From: Erwinia persicina NBRC 102418
Lineage (GTDB): Bacteria; Pseudomonadota; Gammaproteobacteria; Enterobacterales; Enterobacteriaceae
Length of the DNA stretch: 33,300 nucleotides
Assembly (NCBI RefSeq): GCF_001571305.1
Contig: NZ_BCTN01000029.1
Location: 1 to 33,300 of the forward strand
Direction: 5' to 3'
Part shown: positions 1 to 10,207 of the stretch, piece after piece
Numbering within the stretch: position 1 is the stretch's first letter
How the letters are laid out: each line of letters opens with the position of its first letter
Translations under genes and position numbers: made by a program
Notes under the pieces: model-generated
Seen by the model: only the letters and a program-made list of their open reading frames with translations
Database searches by the model: none
Told to the model about the DNA's origin: nothing

Positions 1-28
1 ATACTACAAAACCTGATACTTAAAAGTC

Positions 29-105
29 TGGGGTGGCTAATGGGACTCGAACCCACGACAACTGGAATCACAATCCAGGGCTCTACCAACTGAGCTATAG
101 CCACC
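29..105 (-). tRNA. hisR: tRNA-His (anticodon GTG)
   Basis: On the minus strand the sequence folds as a complete tRNA: acceptor GGTGGCT pairs with AGCCACC, the D-loop region and TTCGAGTC T-arm are present, and the anticodon stem CTGGA/TCCAG encloses a loop with anticodon GTG (His). The CCA end is encoded. The extra 5' G (position -1) that is diagnostic of tRNA-His is included, giving 77 nt. It follows tRNA-Arg on the same strand by about 80 nt, the argX-hisR order of enterobacteria. A leuT/proM continuation would lie off the left edge and cannot be seen. Confidence 0.97.
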
Positions 106-187
106 ATACCTGACTTCTTTACTGCTTCTTTCTACTACTAACTAACGCGGTAAATGTTACCACCGCCGCTCATGCGCACAAAAATCA

Positions 188-264
<77 letters not shown>

Positions 265-285
265 GTAGCGCCGTTGCGGATGTGC

Positions 286-314
286 ATACTACGGAGGACA
301 GCCCTGACTGTCCA
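286..314 (-). promoter_or_regulatory. Candidate argX-hisR tRNA operon promoter
   Basis: On the minus strand TGGACA (5/6 to the -35 consensus, at 309-314) is followed after exactly 17 bases by TAGTAT (4/6 to the -10 consensus, at 286-291). The predicted start is about 15 bases upstream of mature tRNA-Arg, and the intervening bases are GC-rich, as in stringently controlled stable-RNA promoters. A 6-bp inverted repeat (GGACAG/CTGTCC, 296-313) overlaps the -35 and spacer. The promoter is inferred from sequence alone. Confidence 0.55.
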
Positions 315-443
315 GTGCTTTTTGCACAAAAAAACGCGTTTGATTACGCTTTGTGCATTCCGTCTAAAGTCGCAGCGTTTTTCGCCCTTTTCACCGCGAT
401 GAACCGCACAAAACGACCTTCACTGACAGAAAAGACGTGCTGA

Positions 444-1184
444 TTAAAGATCGCCGCGCCAGTGATATTTAAGGTATTTCAGCAGTCTGAGCTGGCGCTT
501 GAGGCGGGTAGGCTGTGAAATCAGTCGATACAGCCACTCCAGCCCCATTCGCTGCCATATCTTAGGCGCACGCTTCACCTGTCCGGTAAACACGTCGTAG
601 GTCCCCCCCACTCCCATATACAGCGCATCAGGATAGCTGGCTTTACAGTCCCGCATCAGAATCTCCTGGCGCGGTGACCCCATCGCCACCGTCACCAGTT
701 TAGCCCCACTTTCCCGGATCCGGGTAAACAGCGCTTCACGCTGGTCCGGTGTGAAGAAACCGTCCTGCGATCCGACAATATTCACATTCCACAAACGACG
801 TAGCTTATCCATCGTCTGCGCAAGCACGGCGGGTTGCCCACCGATGAGAAACACCGGAGTGCCCTCGCGCCCGGCACGTTCCATCAGCGCTTCCCACAGG
901 TCGGCACCGGCTATACGTGAAACATTGGCCTGAGGGTACTTTTTACGGATTGAGCGCACAATGCTGATGCCATCGGCGTATTTATACTCGGCGGCATCAA
1001 TCAGCTGATGAACCGCCGCATCGGCTTCTGCCGTCAGCACCTTCTCCGCGTTAATCGCCACCAGCGTGCCGGTTTTCAGTTCACCCTGCTGATTAAGGTA
1101 ATCAACGAACTGTGCCATATCACTAAAGCCTGACAGCGATATTCCGCGGATCTGGTAGTGCGGCACATCTACAGAGACAGTCAT
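444..1184 (-). CDS. wecG: UDP-ManNAcA transferase, ECA lipid II synthesis
   Basis: Transfers N-acetyl-D-mannosaminuronic acid from UDP-ManNAcA to lipid I (GlcNAc-PP-undecaprenol), forming ECA lipid II at the inner face of the cytoplasmic membrane. The 246-aa product has the WecG/TagA/CpsF (GT26) signature: NAEK at 45-48, ADG at 70-72, GSPRQE at 169-174 and [11 protein letters not shown] at 191-201. The last 40 residues are basic and aromatic, typical of the membrane-binding tail of the family. Length equals E. coli WecG. It is the last gene of the wec operon, 34 nt after wzyE, and its ATG is preceded by an AGGA ribosome site. No terminator is obvious between it and the tRNA promoter. Confidence 0.95.
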   Translation of the reverse strand: MTVSVDVPHYQIRGISLSGFSDMAQFVDYLNQQGELKTGTLVAINAEKVLTAEADAAVHQLIDAAEYKYADGISIVRSIRKKYPQANVSRIAGADLWEALMERAGREGTPVFLIGGQPAVLAQTMDKLRRLWNVNIVGSQDGFFTPDQREALFTRIRESGAKLVTVAMGSPRQEILMRDCKASYPDALYMGVGGTYDVFTGQVKRAPKIWQRMGLEWLYRLISQPTRLKRQLRLLKYLKYHWRGDL

Positions 1185-1218
1185 GGAAATTCCTTTAAAG
1201 CAAAACGCATATCAGGCG

Positions 1219-2565
1219 TTAGGGCTGAATCGACAGCGAACGGGCAGGCGCACGGGCACGTACCAGCCCGGCAGTATCAAGCAGCCAGTAGAGCAACTTC
1301 GCCAGCACAACGCAGAACGCAAAAATGATACAGAAGAAAACCACGCGGGAGGCAAAAGCATCCAGCCCCTCTCGCGCCAGCACTATCATGTTAAATACCG
1401 CACCGAAACAGAAACTTTGCAGGATGGCGGCTTTATAGCGATTCTGTTCCTGCTGACCTTTTTCATACAGCCAGTCGAACCACTTGATAATTAACCCGAC
1501 GGCCACTGCCCCAAGGGGAATAAACAGCGCCCCCCCCATCACCACCAGCGAACCGATAAGCGTGGGGGAGATGGCCAGCCCGGAATGGTTATCCAGCACA
1601 TCCCACGTAAAGTAGTTGGCGCTGTTCAGTACGATGGAGGGGCGCCCGTGCCATAACCAGCTGGGAATAAAGACATAAAAATCTCGCCAGATGGGCGCCA
1701 GCCCCTGGAAATCAATCTTGTCGTAATTTTGCAGCAGTAGGCCCAGATTCTCCCAGGGCGAAAAGGTATCGCGGGTCAGATACAGGAAGGTATAGAACGC
1801 TTCGGAACCACTGACATCCAGGTTGTAACGCTTTAGCGCCAGCCAGAACATGCCGACAATCCCGCCGACACCGGCCAGCACCAGCATCCACAGCGTGATC
1901 CAGCCGCGGATAATGCCAATAAACAGAAACAGGGCAAACGCGATAATGATGTTGGCGCGCGTTCCGCCGACAATCATATAGGTCAGCAGGCCAAACGCGA
2001 CGGTACTGATCAGGAAAAGCAGCCAGCTGCGTTTGTCCTGTTTCAGGAAGTAGATCACCAGCATGGCCGGTATAAAGAAGTAGAAGAAGCGTTTCAGGGC
2101 AACGCCAGAGACATCCGCAGAGAAAATCTGGCTGTAGCTGTGCAGCTTAAATAGCAGGAAACCATTGTGCAGGAAGAACACACTGACGGTGCCCAGCGCG
2201 ACCAGCGCAAGGATACCCCAGGTCAGATGCGCTTCAATACGATTGATGGTAAACACCGGGCGCGGTGGTGGGCGGTGAGGTGCTCTGAGTCGGGTTTTAT
2301 AGCTGGTATAGTAAATCGCATAAAACCCCCCCGCCGAAAGCAGCGCCTGCAGCAGGTATTCCGGCGGTACCACCTCAACATCAAAGCCAAACACCAGCAT
2401 GCAGGTAAGCGGAAAACCGAAGAAAAAGGTGAGTAAAAACAGCAACGAGAAAAAGACGTTGAAGTTAAAACGTACGCGCCGAAACTCACGCCAGGTCAGC
2501 GTAAGAATAAAACCACAGCAGCACAGGTACACCACCAGCAGCCCGGCGAACTGTAATAGCGTCAT
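1219..2565 (-). CDS. wzyE: ECA polysaccharide chain polymerase
   Basis: Polymerises the ECA trisaccharide repeat units in the periplasmic leaflet after flipping, with chain length set by WzzE. The 448-aa product (E. coli WzyE is close to 450) is almost entirely hydrophobic, with many membrane segments, starting with one at about residues 5-25. A larger central extracytoplasmic loop (about 240-320) is rich in aromatic residues (the [12 protein letters not shown] region, WHGRPS). The gene starts inside the last codons of wecF (4-base overlap), implying translational coupling. Identity rests on the overall match to WzyE and on position between wecF and wecG. Confidence 0.95.
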   Translation of the reverse strand: MTLLQFAGLLVVYLCCCGFILTLTWREFRRVRFNFNVFFSLLFLLTFFFGFPLTCMLVFGFDVEVVPPEYLLQALLSAGGFYAIYYTSYKTRLRAPHRPPPRPVFTINRIEAHLTWGILALVALGTVSVFFLHNGFLLFKLHSYSQIFSADVSGVALKRFFYFFIPAMLVIYFLKQDKRSWLLFLISTVAFGLLTYMIVGGTRANIIIAFALFLFIGIIRGWITLWMLVLAGVGGIVGMFWLALKRYNLDVSGSEAFYTFLYLTRDTFSPWENLGLLLQNYDKIDFQGLAPIWRDFYVFIPSWLWHGRPSIVLNSANYFTWDVLDNHSGLAISPTLIGSLVVMGGALFIPLGAVAVGLIIKWFDWLYEKGQQEQNRYKAAILQSFCFGAVFNMIVLAREGLDAFASRVVFFCIIFAFCVVLAKLLYWLLDTAGLVRARAPARSLSIQP

Positions 2566-3638
2566 GCGTTATCCCCTTCTACCAGACGCAATGCCTGCTG
2601 CCAGCCGCTCAGATAGCCTGGCTCAAAAAAGGCAACATGTGATTTATCCAGCAGCATCATCTGACGCCGCGCCTCACTGACCGTCGCCGCATCCAGCGGA
2701 TCGCCGTCAAACAGCACCGGCACCTGCTGTTCTGTCAGGTCCTGCCAGAACGGGTTCTTGCGGTTCAGAACAAAAGGCACATTCGCCTGCATCAGCAGGC
2801 AGAGCGTGCCGATACCCTGCTGACGTTCGAAAATAAAGTAGCCAAGGTGGCAGCGGCCAATCAGTTGCAGATAGTCGCTGAAAGCCAGTTTTTCCGTCAG
2901 GAGCGACACCACCCCCGGCCTGAACAGGGCCATCGCCGCCTCCTGCACCTGCTGAATATACGCGTCATTATTAGCCGGATAGCCTAACGGTACGACAACA
3001 CGCACATTATCACCAAACTGCTGATGGATAGCTTTAAGCGCAGGGATATGGCGGTTGCTGGCATCACCGGAGTTGCCGAGCAGGATTGTGAGCGGGCCCT
3101 GCGCCTCATCGCTGACCCGCACATCTTGTGCCAGTCGCGTCGGGAAATAGAGCAGCGATGCCGGGACGTGGGGATGCCGCTGGTGAAAGTGGCTGATGTC
3201 TCCCCGGGTGGCAAACACGTGCCCCACCCGCTTCTGCGCCTGACGCCGGAGCAAATAGAACAGGCGGAATTTCAGGCGGCTGGACTCTTCATACAGATCA
3301 GCCCCCCAGATATGCCAGTAAAACTGCTGGCGTTTAAGTTTACCCGCCAGCAGTGCCAGCCAGAGACGCGGATTAAACTGCCCATGAAAGAAAAAGCGCG
3401 TTTCACGCTGCGCCCTGCCGGTCGCTATTACCGCCTGTGCCAGTTCGTTTTTCGTGGAAAACAGCCTGACAGTCAGCATCGGATGCTGGGCAGCCAGTTC
3501 GGACTGCCCACTCACCACCCAGAACTCACGTCGGGAAGCTGACGGGATAACGTTATGTAAAACCTGGTTAAAAAAGCCCAGCACCGTCGCATTATGATGC
3601 GGAATGTCTGCGCCTAAAAGATGAATTACTCTGGTCAT
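2562..3638 (-). CDS. wecF: dTDP-Fuc4NAc:lipid II Fuc4NAc transferase
   Basis: Adds 4-acetamido-4,6-dideoxy-D-galactose from dTDP-Fuc4NAc to lipid II, completing the ECA trisaccharide-lipid III. The 358-aa protein shows GT56 family landmarks: DIPHHN at 11-16, FFFHGQFNP at 82-90, [10 protein letters not shown] at 108-117, and a C-terminal [11 protein letters not shown] stretch near 275 that probably helps bind the nucleotide sugar. It overlaps both neighbours (wzxE and wzyE) by 4 bases. The donor sugar depends on WecE and WecD, encoded upstream in the same operon. No truncation or frameshift is seen. Confidence 0.96.
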   Translation of the reverse strand: MTRVIHLLGADIPHHNATVLGFFNQVLHNVIPSASRREFWVVSGQSELAAQHPMLTVRLFSTKNELAQAVIATGRAQRETRFFFHGQFNPRLWLALLAGKLKRQQFYWHIWGADLYEESSRLKFRLFYLLRRQAQKRVGHVFATRGDISHFHQRHPHVPASLLYFPTRLAQDVRVSDEAQGPLTILLGNSGDASNRHIPALKAIHQQFGDNVRVVVPLGYPANNDAYIQQVQEAAMALFRPGVVSLLTEKLAFSDYLQLIGRCHLGYFIFERQQGIGTLCLLMQANVPFVLNRKNPFWQDLTEQQVPVLFDGDPLDAATVSEARRQMMLLDKSHVAFFEPGYLSGWQQALRLVEGDNA

Positions 3639-4885
3639 ACTCGTCTACGATAAATAATAAAGACACCTGCACAGAGTGCAAAATAAGCGATATAGGTCGC
3701 CATATACGCCTGCGCCGCTCCGGCTGCACCATGCAGCGGGATCAGCCAGCGGGAAAATCCGGTCAACAGGACAAACTGGCTCACTTCCGTCAGGATATAG
3801 AAACGTAGTGAGGCTTTCGCAATCACCAGGTAACCGAAAACGTAACACCCTACCTTGAGTACGTCACCGATCAACTGCCAGACAAACAGATCGCGCATGG
3901 CCGTAAACGCGTGGGAAAACAGCAGCCAGATGGCCACGTCCCGCAACAACCAGACGGTAAAACTGACGCCAGCAACCACCGGCAGGACAAAACGCAGGGC
4001 CTTAATGATTTCACGGGAAATATCTGCTTTCTGTTGCAGGCGTGACAGGGTGGGCAGCAGATATACGCTGAACGACGCAGTGATAAACTGCAGATAGGCA
4101 TCAGAGATACTGCTGACGCCCTGCCACAGTCCGACCTGCTCCCATCCTGCATGTTGCGCCAGCAGATTGCGCATCATCATCCAGGCAACCGGCAGCGTCA
4201 CCGCGGTGATCAGTGCCATCAGGGTAAACTTCCCCAGCAGGGTAACAAACTCAGGCCGCCATGCAGGTAACAGATAACGCACCGGCAGATGATCGCGCCA
4301 CACCAGCAATACGACGGCGGGCACCACCACCATCGCCGGCACCATCGCCAGCCCGATCAGTGCGCCGCTGTAACCTCCCAGCTTATAGCAAACAAACCAC
4401 GCAGCCACCCCGGTCAGGCTACCGATGATTAACGACAGTGCATTCCCTGCGGCATCGCGGAAGCCTTTCATGATCGCCAGCGCCAGGTTAGCCCAGGCGA
4501 TCCCCATTTGCAGGAAGGCGACAAAGCGGATCACCTGCTGGTAGCGATCGTGACCAAACAGCGCGTGGCTAATCGGCGCGGCAAACAGCAGGAAAATCAG
4601 CGCCAGCAGCAGAGAAAACCCCAGCACCATGGAAGACGCAGTGCCGGTGACGGCCCGCAGTTGGCCGGGATCCTGCTGATACTGCGCCACATACTTGGTG
4701 ACGCCGTTAAATATTCCGGCCCCCGCCAGCACGCCCAGTACGGTAATCAGCTGACGGAAATTCCCGGCCTGTCCGACGCCGGCAGGACCGTAGGACACCG
4801 CCAGCATTTTTACCACCAGTAAACCGGCGGCAATTTTTACCAGCGTGGAAACCGCTGTCCACACCGACGCTTTTGCCAGTGACAT
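3635..4885 (-). CDS. wzxE: ECA lipid III flippase
   Basis: Translocates the undecaprenyl-PP-linked ECA trisaccharide from the cytoplasmic to the periplasmic face of the inner membrane. The 416-aa product has the E. coli WzxE length and is a polytopic MOP/PST-type exporter with about twelve hydrophobic segments. The N-terminal motif reads [17 protein letters not shown], followed by the polar [18 protein letters not shown] loop typical of polysaccharide flippases. It lies one base after wecE and overlaps wecF by 4 bases. Its position between the Fuc4NAc synthesis and transfer genes matches the conserved ECA order. Confidence 0.95.
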   Translation of the reverse strand: MSLAKASVWTAVSTLVKIAAGLLVVKMLAVSYGPAGVGQAGNFRQLITVLGVLAGAGIFNGVTKYVAQYQQDPGQLRAVTGTASSMVLGFSLLLALIFLLFAAPISHALFGHDRYQQVIRFVAFLQMGIAWANLALAIMKGFRDAAGNALSLIIGSLTGVAAWFVCYKLGGYSGALIGLAMVPAMVVVPAVVLLVWRDHLPVRYLLPAWRPEFVTLLGKFTLMALITAVTLPVAWMMMRNLLAQHAGWEQVGLWQGVSSISDAYLQFITASFSVYLLPTLSRLQQKADISREIIKALRFVLPVVAGVSFTVWLLRDVAIWLLFSHAFTAMRDLFVWQLIGDVLKVGCYVFGYLVIAKASLRFYILTEVSQFVLLTGFSRWLIPLHGAAGAAQAYMATYIAYFALCAGVFIIYRRRV

Positions 4886-4886
4886 A

Positions 4887-6017
4887 TCAGGAGAAAAAGC
4901 TCAGTAAGGAGTTGATCACTGTTTTCTGATTGTTATCAGAGAGGTTATAGAAGAGCGGCAGACGCAGCAGGCGGTCACTTTCAGACTGGGTAAAATGATC
5001 TTCACCGTGGAAGCGGCCAAAGCGCTGACCCGCAGGCGAACTGTGCAGCGGAATATAGTGGAACACCGCCATGATCTCGGCCTCTTTCAGCCACGCAATC
5101 AGCGCACTGCGATCGTCATGGTCACGCAGCTTCAGATAAAACATATGGGCATTATGCTCACAGTCGGCGGGAAGGCTGGCCAGCCCGATGCGTCCGCGTG
5201 CCGCTACCGGCTGCAGGGCATCAGCGTAGTTTTGCCACAGGCGTAAACGCTGTTGATTGATGCGCTCTGCCGCCTCCAGTTGTGCCCAGAGGTACGCCGC
5301 CTGTAAATCGGCCATCAGATAGCTGGAACCGATATCGCGCCAGGTATATTTATCTACCTGCCCCCGGAAGAACTGGCTGCGGTTGGTGCCTTTCTCACGG
5401 ATGATTTCCGCGCGCTCCACCAGCGTGGCGTCGTTAACCAACGTCGCGCCGCCTTCACCGCCCGCGGTGTAGTTTTTGGTTTCATGGAAGCTGAAACAAC
5501 CAATGTGTCCGATACTGCCAAGCGCGCGACCTTTGTACGTCGACATCACACCCTGCGCGGCATCTTCCACCACCCACAGCTGATGCTTTTTCGCCAGCGC
5601 CATAATGGTATCCATCTCACAGGCCACGCCCGCATAATGTACCGGCACAATCGCTTTGGTCCTGTCGGTGATCGCCGCTTCAATCAGGCGCTCATCAATA
5701 TTCATGGTGTCTGGACGTACATCGACAAACACAATGGTCGCCCCGCGCAGCACGAAGGCATTGGCGGTCGACACAAAGGTGTAGCTCGGCATAATGACTT
5801 CATCGCCGGGCTGAATATCGATCAGAATAGCCGCCATCTCCAGCGAGGCAGTGCAGGATGGGGTCAGCAGGACTTTACGGCTACCGAAACGCTGCTCCAT
5901 CCACTGCTGGCAGCGACGCGTAAAACCGCCATCGCCACATAGCTTACCGCTACCCATCGCCGACTGCATATATTCAAGTTCAGTTCCCACCACCGGTGGC
6001 GCGTTAAACGGAATCAT
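4887..6017 (-). CDS. wecE: dTDP-4-amino-4,6-dideoxygalactose transaminase
   Basis: PLP-dependent sugar aminotransferase of the DegT/DnrJ/EryC1 family. It converts dTDP-4-keto-6-deoxy-D-glucose to dTDP-4-amino-4,6-dideoxy-D-galactose using glutamate. The 376-aa protein equals E. coli WecE in length and carries the internal-aldimine lysine K181 in FHETKNYTAGGEGG, the cofactor-binding EDAAQG at 151-156, and the TPSCTASLE segment at 52-60. It overlaps wecD by 4 bases. Its substrate is normally made by RffH and RffG, whose genes usually sit between wecC and wecD but are missing here, so supply must come from a paralogous rmlAB-type pair elsewhere. Confidence 0.96.
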   Translation of the reverse strand: MIPFNAPPVVGTELEYMQSAMGSGKLCGDGGFTRRCQQWMEQRFGSRKVLLTPSCTASLEMAAILIDIQPGDEVIMPSYTFVSTANAFVLRGATIVFVDVRPDTMNIDERLIEAAITDRTKAIVPVHYAGVACEMDTIMALAKKHQLWVVEDAAQGVMSTYKGRALGSIGHIGCFSFHETKNYTAGGEGGATLVNDATLVERAEIIREKGTNRSQFFRGQVDKYTWRDIGSSYLMADLQAAYLWAQLEAAERINQQRLRLWQNYADALQPVAARGRIGLASLPADCEHNAHMFYLKLRDHDDRSALIAWLKEAEIMAVFHYIPLHSSPAGQRFGRFHGEDHFTQSESDRLLRLPLFYNLSDNNQKTVINSLLSFFS

Positions 6018-6709
6018 GGCGTTTCCCTGTATAACCAGTAGGCGGTGCGTTCAATCACGCCACCGCAGCGAAGATAGAGTCGCAACGCCGCAATATTACC
6101 CAACTGCGTTGCAACATGAAGCCGTGTCAGTCGGCGTGCGCGGCACCAGTCGTTTGCCGCTGTCATCAGCCGCTGCCCAATACCCAATCCCTGCGCGTCC
6201 GGCACGACCGCCAACAGGCCAATGCGTGCCGTACCGTCACCCAGTTCACGCAGCGAGACAAAACCCTGCAGGGTGCCCCGCTCATCTACCGCCAGCAGAC
6301 ACTGATGGTCAAACGTCCCGAGCACGGCATTTTCCACCCACTGAGCGTAAAAACGTCCGCTATCGCCCGGCGCATACCAGGGCGCACGGAAACGGCTCCA
6401 GGTAAAGGCCTCTTCTGCCACCCGGCGCAGTGCAGGGATATGCTCCGCGCGCGCAATGCGGATGCCGGTCGGGCGTTCAACCGGGGTGATACCCAGCACA
6501 CAGTCCGCCTCACCCTCTACCAGACGGAAACCGAGGGCCGTCAGGGCATCCAGCTCTGCGCTCTGCTGGGTCAGCACTTTGACCTGCACCAGCCTGTAGC
6601 TGTCGAGCAGAGTGACATCCAGTGCTGTGTCTCCCTGCAATTCAAGCAAGGCGCTATGGCAACCAAAGAAGGCGTTCTCCCACGCCAGGGGGTTAAGCGT
6701 CGCCTGCAC
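6014..6709 (-). CDS. wecD: dTDP-fucosamine acetyltransferase (GNAT)
   Basis: Acetylates dTDP-4-amino-4,6-dideoxygalactose with acetyl-CoA to give dTDP-Fuc4NAc for WecF. The GNAT fold is seen in the C-terminal half: the RFRAPWYAPGDSGRFYAQW stretch, then the acetyl-CoA loop AQGLGIGQRL, then LGNIAALRLY. I chose GTG at 6707-6709, sharing one base with the wecC stop (TAGTG). It gives 231 aa, and its first residues align with the E. coli start just before PLAWENAFFG. The upstream in-frame ATG at 6742 would give 242 aa but lies inside wecC and has no ribosome site. The direct wecC/wecD abutment reflects the absence of rffG and rffH. Confidence 0.92.
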   Translation of the reverse strand: MQATLNPLAWENAFFGCHSALLELQGDTALDVTLLDSYRLVQVKVLTQQSAELDALTALGFRLVEGEADCVLGITPVERPTGIRIARAEHIPALRRVAEEAFTWSRFRAPWYAPGDSGRFYAQWVENAVLGTFDHQCLLAVDERGTLQGFVSLRELGDGTARIGLLAVVPDAQGLGIGQRLMTAANDWCRARRLTRLHVATQLGNIAALRLYLRCGGVIERTAYWLYRETP

Positions 6710-7971
6710 TATCGCCAGACGCCTTTCGTATCCACAATCCATTGCTGAGTGACGGCGGCCGGCTCGATGGCTTTAAACGCACGATGATCGACCAGCATCA
6801 CCAGCACGTCGGCCTGCTGTAAAGCCTCTTCCAGTGCTATCAGCGTCACGCTGGCCTGCAATGCAGCCGGAAGCGAGTGCACATTAGGCTCTACCACCAG
6901 CGTAGTACCCTGATGCCAGTCGGCAATCATGCGCGTCACCTGGACGGCCGGACTTTCTCGTAAATCATCAATATCAGGTTTAAACGCCAGTCCAAAGCAG
7001 GCGATTTTCAGTTCGCTGGCGCGTTTGTTGCTGTCCATCAGGCAATCCGCGACCTGACGCTGCACCTGCTCCAGCACCCAGTGCGGTTTACTGTCGTTCA
7101 CTTCGCGTGCCGTGCGGATCAACCGCGCCTGTACCGGGTTTTGCGCCACGATAAACCACGGGTCAACCGCGATGCAGTGACCGCCAACGCCGGGCCCTGG
7201 CTGCAGGATATTCACACGGGGATGGCGGTTTGCCAGACGAATCAGCTCCCAGACGTTGATCCCCTGGTCAGCCGCAATCAGTGACAACTCGTTGGCGAAC
7301 GCAATATTGACATCGCGGAAGCTGTTTTCCGTGAGTTTGCACATTTCTGCCGTACGGGCGTTAGTCACCACGCACTCACCTTGCAGAAAGATGTTATAGA
7401 GATCGCAGGCACGCTGTGAACAGCGCGCCGTCATGCCGCCAATCACGCGATCGTTTTTAAACAGTTCAACCATAACCTGCCCGGGCAGGACTCGCTCCGG
7501 GCAGTACGCGACCTGAATATCCGCCTCTTCCCCTGCCTGATGCGGAAAACTCAGATCCGGGCGGGCAGCCGCCAGCCAGGCCGCCATCTGTTCAGTGGCC
7601 CCCACTGGCGACGTTGATTCGAGGATGACCAGGTCCCCTTTTTTCAGCATCGGTGCAATGGATTCAGCAGCCGCCTGGACAAACGTCATATCCGGCTGAT
7701 GTTCACCTTTAAATGGCGTCGGTACGGCAATCAGCCAGGCATCAGCAACCTCTGGCTGAGTTGCAGCGCGCAACCAGCCACCTTCAACCGCCGTTTTGAC
7801 GACCCGATCAAGGTCGGGTTCGACAATGTGGATTTCACCACGGTTGATGGTTTCCACCGCGTGGGCATTAATATCAATGCCAATCACCTGCTTCTGGCAT
7901 GAGGCGAAAGCGGCAGCGGTAGGCAGGCCGATGTAGCCCAGCCCAATCACTGAAATGGTGTTGAAACTCAT
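6709..7971 (-). CDS. wecC: UDP-N-acetyl-D-mannosamine dehydrogenase
   Basis: Oxidises UDP-ManNAc to UDP-ManNAcA, the donor for WecG, with two NAD+ reductions. The 420-aa protein belongs to the UDP-glucose/GDP-mannose dehydrogenase family. The N-terminal Rossmann motif is GLGYIGLP at 10-17, the central dimerisation segment includes K212 and N216 ([13 protein letters not shown]), and the catalytic cysteine is C266 in [12 protein letters not shown]. Length is identical to E. coli WecC. It overlaps wecB by 4 bases. Its stop codon TAG shares a G with the likely GTG start of wecD; in E. coli rffG would follow. Confidence 0.97.
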   Translation of the reverse strand: MSFNTISVIGLGYIGLPTAAAFASCQKQVIGIDINAHAVETINRGEIHIVEPDLDRVVKTAVEGGWLRAATQPEVADAWLIAVPTPFKGEHQPDMTFVQAAAESIAPMLKKGDLVILESTSPVGATEQMAAWLAAARPDLSFPHQAGEEADIQVAYCPERVLPGQVMVELFKNDRVIGGMTARCSQRACDLYNIFLQGECVVTNARTAEMCKLTENSFRDVNIAFANELSLIAADQGINVWELIRLANRHPRVNILQPGPGVGGHCIAVDPWFIVAQNPVQARLIRTAREVNDSKPHWVLEQVQRQVADCLMDSNKRASELKIACFGLAFKPDIDDLRESPAVQVTRMIADWHQGTTLVVEPNVHSLPAALQASVTLIALEEALQQADVLVMLVDHRAFKAIEPAAVTQQWIVDTKGVWR

Positions 7972-9098
7972 AAAGTTATCCGGTTATTTTTGAGGGCCTG
8001 CACAATACGCTGGCAGGCCAGTCCGTCACCGTAAGGATTATGGGCACGGCTCATGGTGTGCCATGCATCCTCATCGGTCAGCAGACGGGTGACTTCGTTG
8101 ACAATTTTCGCCCCATCGGTTCCCACCAGCCTGACGGTGCCTGCGGCAACGGCCTCCGGGCGTTCGGTGGCATCGCGCATCACCAGCACGGGTTTCCCCA
8201 GAGAGGGCGCTTCTTCCTGAATACCGCCGCTGTCCGTGAGGATCAGCCAGGCGCGATCCATCAGCCAGACAAACGGCAGATACTCCTGCGGTTCGATCAG
8301 AATGACATTGTCGATATCACGCAGAATGCGGTTCACCGGCTCACTGACGTTAGGATTGAGGTGTACCGGATAGACAATTTGCGTTTCTGGATGCAGGCGC
8401 GCAATTTCAGCCAGGGCGTTACAGATGCGCTCGAAACCACCGCCAAAACTTTCGCGACGATGCCCGGTGACAAGGATCAGTTTTTTACTGGCATCAAGGA
8501 AAGGATAACGAGCCGCAAGGCTGTTTCTCAGTGTCTCATCGCTGAGGACGCGATCGCGTACCCAGAACAGCGCATCGATCACCGTATTGCCCGTGACGAA
8601 AATGCGACCGGCAGGCAGATTTTCACGTAACAGGTTCTGCTCTGAACTGGCTGTTGGGGTGAAATGATAGCTGGCAAGATGGCCTGTCAGCGTCCGGTTA
8701 GCTTCCTCCGGCCACGGTGACCAGAGATCGCCTGTGCGTAATCCAGCCTCAACATGTCCGACGGGAATCCGATGGTAGAAAGCCGCAAGGCTGGCAGCCA
8801 GTGTGGTAGTGGTGTCACCATGAACCAGCACAACATCCGGAGTGAAATCGGCAAATACCGTTTTCAGCCCTTCCAGAATACGGCTGGTAATTTCGGTGAG
8901 CCCCTGCCCTGGCTGCATGATATTAAGATCGTAATCCGGCACGATGGAAAACAGATGCAGCACCTGATCGAGCATTTCCCGATGCTGTGCCGTCACGCAG
9001 AGGCGCGACTCGATATCGTCATCCTGCGCCAGCGCGTGCACGAGCGGTGCCATTTTTATCGCTTCAGGGCGCGTGCCAAAAACCGTTAATACTTTCAC
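7968..9098 (-). CDS. wecB: UDP-N-acetylglucosamine 2-epimerase
   Basis: Non-hydrolysing epimerase that interconverts UDP-GlcNAc and UDP-ManNAc, feeding WecC. Read from GTG at 9096-9098 the protein is 376 aa, exactly the E. coli length, starting (M)[14 protein letters not shown]. The catalytic set known for this enzyme is present at the same numbers: D95, E117, E131 and H213. An in-frame ATG at 9212 would add 38 residues overlapping wzzE that do not resemble the family. The GTG has a purine-rich AGAGAG site just upstream. The gene follows wzzE after 50 nt, one of the few gaps in this operon. Confidence 0.96.
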   Translation of the reverse strand: MKVLTVFGTRPEAIKMAPLVHALAQDDDIESRLCVTAQHREMLDQVLHLFSIVPDYDLNIMQPGQGLTEITSRILEGLKTVFADFTPDVVLVHGDTTTTLAASLAAFYHRIPVGHVEAGLRTGDLWSPWPEEANRTLTGHLASYHFTPTASSEQNLLRENLPAGRIFVTGNTVIDALFWVRDRVLSDETLRNSLAARYPFLDASKKLILVTGHRRESFGGGFERICNALAEIARLHPETQIVYPVHLNPNVSEPVNRILRDIDNVILIEPQEYLPFVWLMDRAWLILTDSGGIQEEAPSLGKPVLVMRDATERPEAVAAGTVRLVGTDGAKIVNEVTRLLTDEDAWHTMSRAHNPYGDGLACQRIVQALKNNRITL

Positions 9099-9148
9099 CG
9101 TGACTCTCTTTAATTCGAAAGGGTTAAACCGCGTTTTACCCGGCGGCT

Positions 9149-10177
9149 TTAACGACGGGAACGGCGCACCAGCGCAGTCCCTGCACCCAGCAGAACGCCG
9201 ACCGCGCCCCACATAATCATCAATAGCACCCGGCGCGGGCTGTCACGTTTTACCGGTTCTTCCGGGGTACGCAGATATCGCCAGGTCTGGAATGACTTCA
9301 CCAGGGTGGGGCCCACATTCAGCGTCGTTTGCATGGCACGGTTTTGATCGTATTCCAGATCATACGTCGGCCCCGTTGCACGCAGCGTTTCCAGCCGTGC
9401 CTGCAACATTGGCCTGCCCAGCAGGAAAAGTTCAGAATCGGGAAGCTGTTCAGAAGGTGTCTGGGTTTTCGACTGCTCGAAGCCCTGCTGTTGAGCAATT
9501 TTTAGCGCCTGCTCTATGCTGTTGACCTGACGGTCATAGATGGCTTTTGCCACAGCCTCCTGCCGTTTGACCTGCGCTTTTAACTGAATGCTGCGAGCCG
9601 CCCAGGCGGCAGTGAGCTCTTCATTGAGATGTGTGGTGGCCCGTGCATTCGCAAAGGCGACGTACTGACGAAGCAGCGTATTGGCATCGGATGACGTTTC
9701 GGCAATCAGCTTGACGGTATCATTGAGGTTTTTCGCGCTGTCCGCCGGCTGGAACTGGATATTGGCAATCATTTCATCCAGCAGCGCCGCATCCTCACGA
9801 GCATTCCCGGTTTTGCGCTTCTGGTAGTAGCTGGACTGTAACCAGAAATCACGCCGCGTATCCCAGGCAAACAGCTGCATCATAAATTCCTGATACGCTT
9901 CATCCATCACCGTTGGGGGAGCGACGGTCAGGCTGCCAGCGCGGATATCCAGATTATTCAAAAACTGCTGCTGAGAGTAGTACCCGGACAGCATATTCAC
10001 GGTGGGCCGATCGACGATGGCGGTGGTGCTCCACTGTGGCGTCACCAGTAATGAATAGATCCAGGCCAGCAAGGCGAACAGCGCACCTCCGGCGATAATC
10101 CACAATTTACCGCGCCATAGCGCGCAGCACAGGCCACGAATATCCAGTTCGTTATCTGCGGCGTCAGGATGGGTCAT
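9149..10177 (-). CDS. wzzE: ECA chain-length determinant
   Basis: Polysaccharide co-polymerase that sets the modal ECA chain length with WzyE and takes part in cyclic ECA assembly. The 342-aa protein has the Wzz layout: a short cytoplasmic N-terminus with ELDIRGL, a first membrane segment at about 24-45, a long periplasmic part that is coiled-coil-like around 170-240, and a second membrane segment at about 316-336 after the [12 protein letters not shown] motif. It is a few residues shorter than E. coli WzzE, mainly at the N-terminus. The start lies 30 nt after wecA. Confidence 0.95.
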   Translation of the reverse strand: MTHPDAADNELDIRGLCCALWRGKLWIIAGGALFALLAWIYSLLVTPQWSTTAIVDRPTVNMLSGYYSQQQFLNNLDIRAGSLTVAPPTVMDEAYQEFMMQLFAWDTRRDFWLQSSYYQKRKTGNAREDAALLDEMIANIQFQPADSAKNLNDTVKLIAETSSDANTLLRQYVAFANARATTHLNEELTAAWAARSIQLKAQVKRQEAVAKAIYDRQVNSIEQALKIAQQQGFEQSKTQTPSEQLPDSELFLLGRPMLQARLETLRATGPTYDLEYDQNRAMQTTLNVGPTLVKSFQTWRYLRTPEEPVKRDSPRRVLLMIMWGAVGVLLGAGTALVRRSRR

Positions 10178-10207
10178 ACATCGGTTTCCTTGTCGTCAGG
10201 GCATCTG

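Noticed and set aside
5851..6405. 184-codon open frame spanning the wecE/wecD junction on the plus strand
   Set aside because: Antisense to two well-supported genes; Pro/Arg/Ser-rich with no motif.
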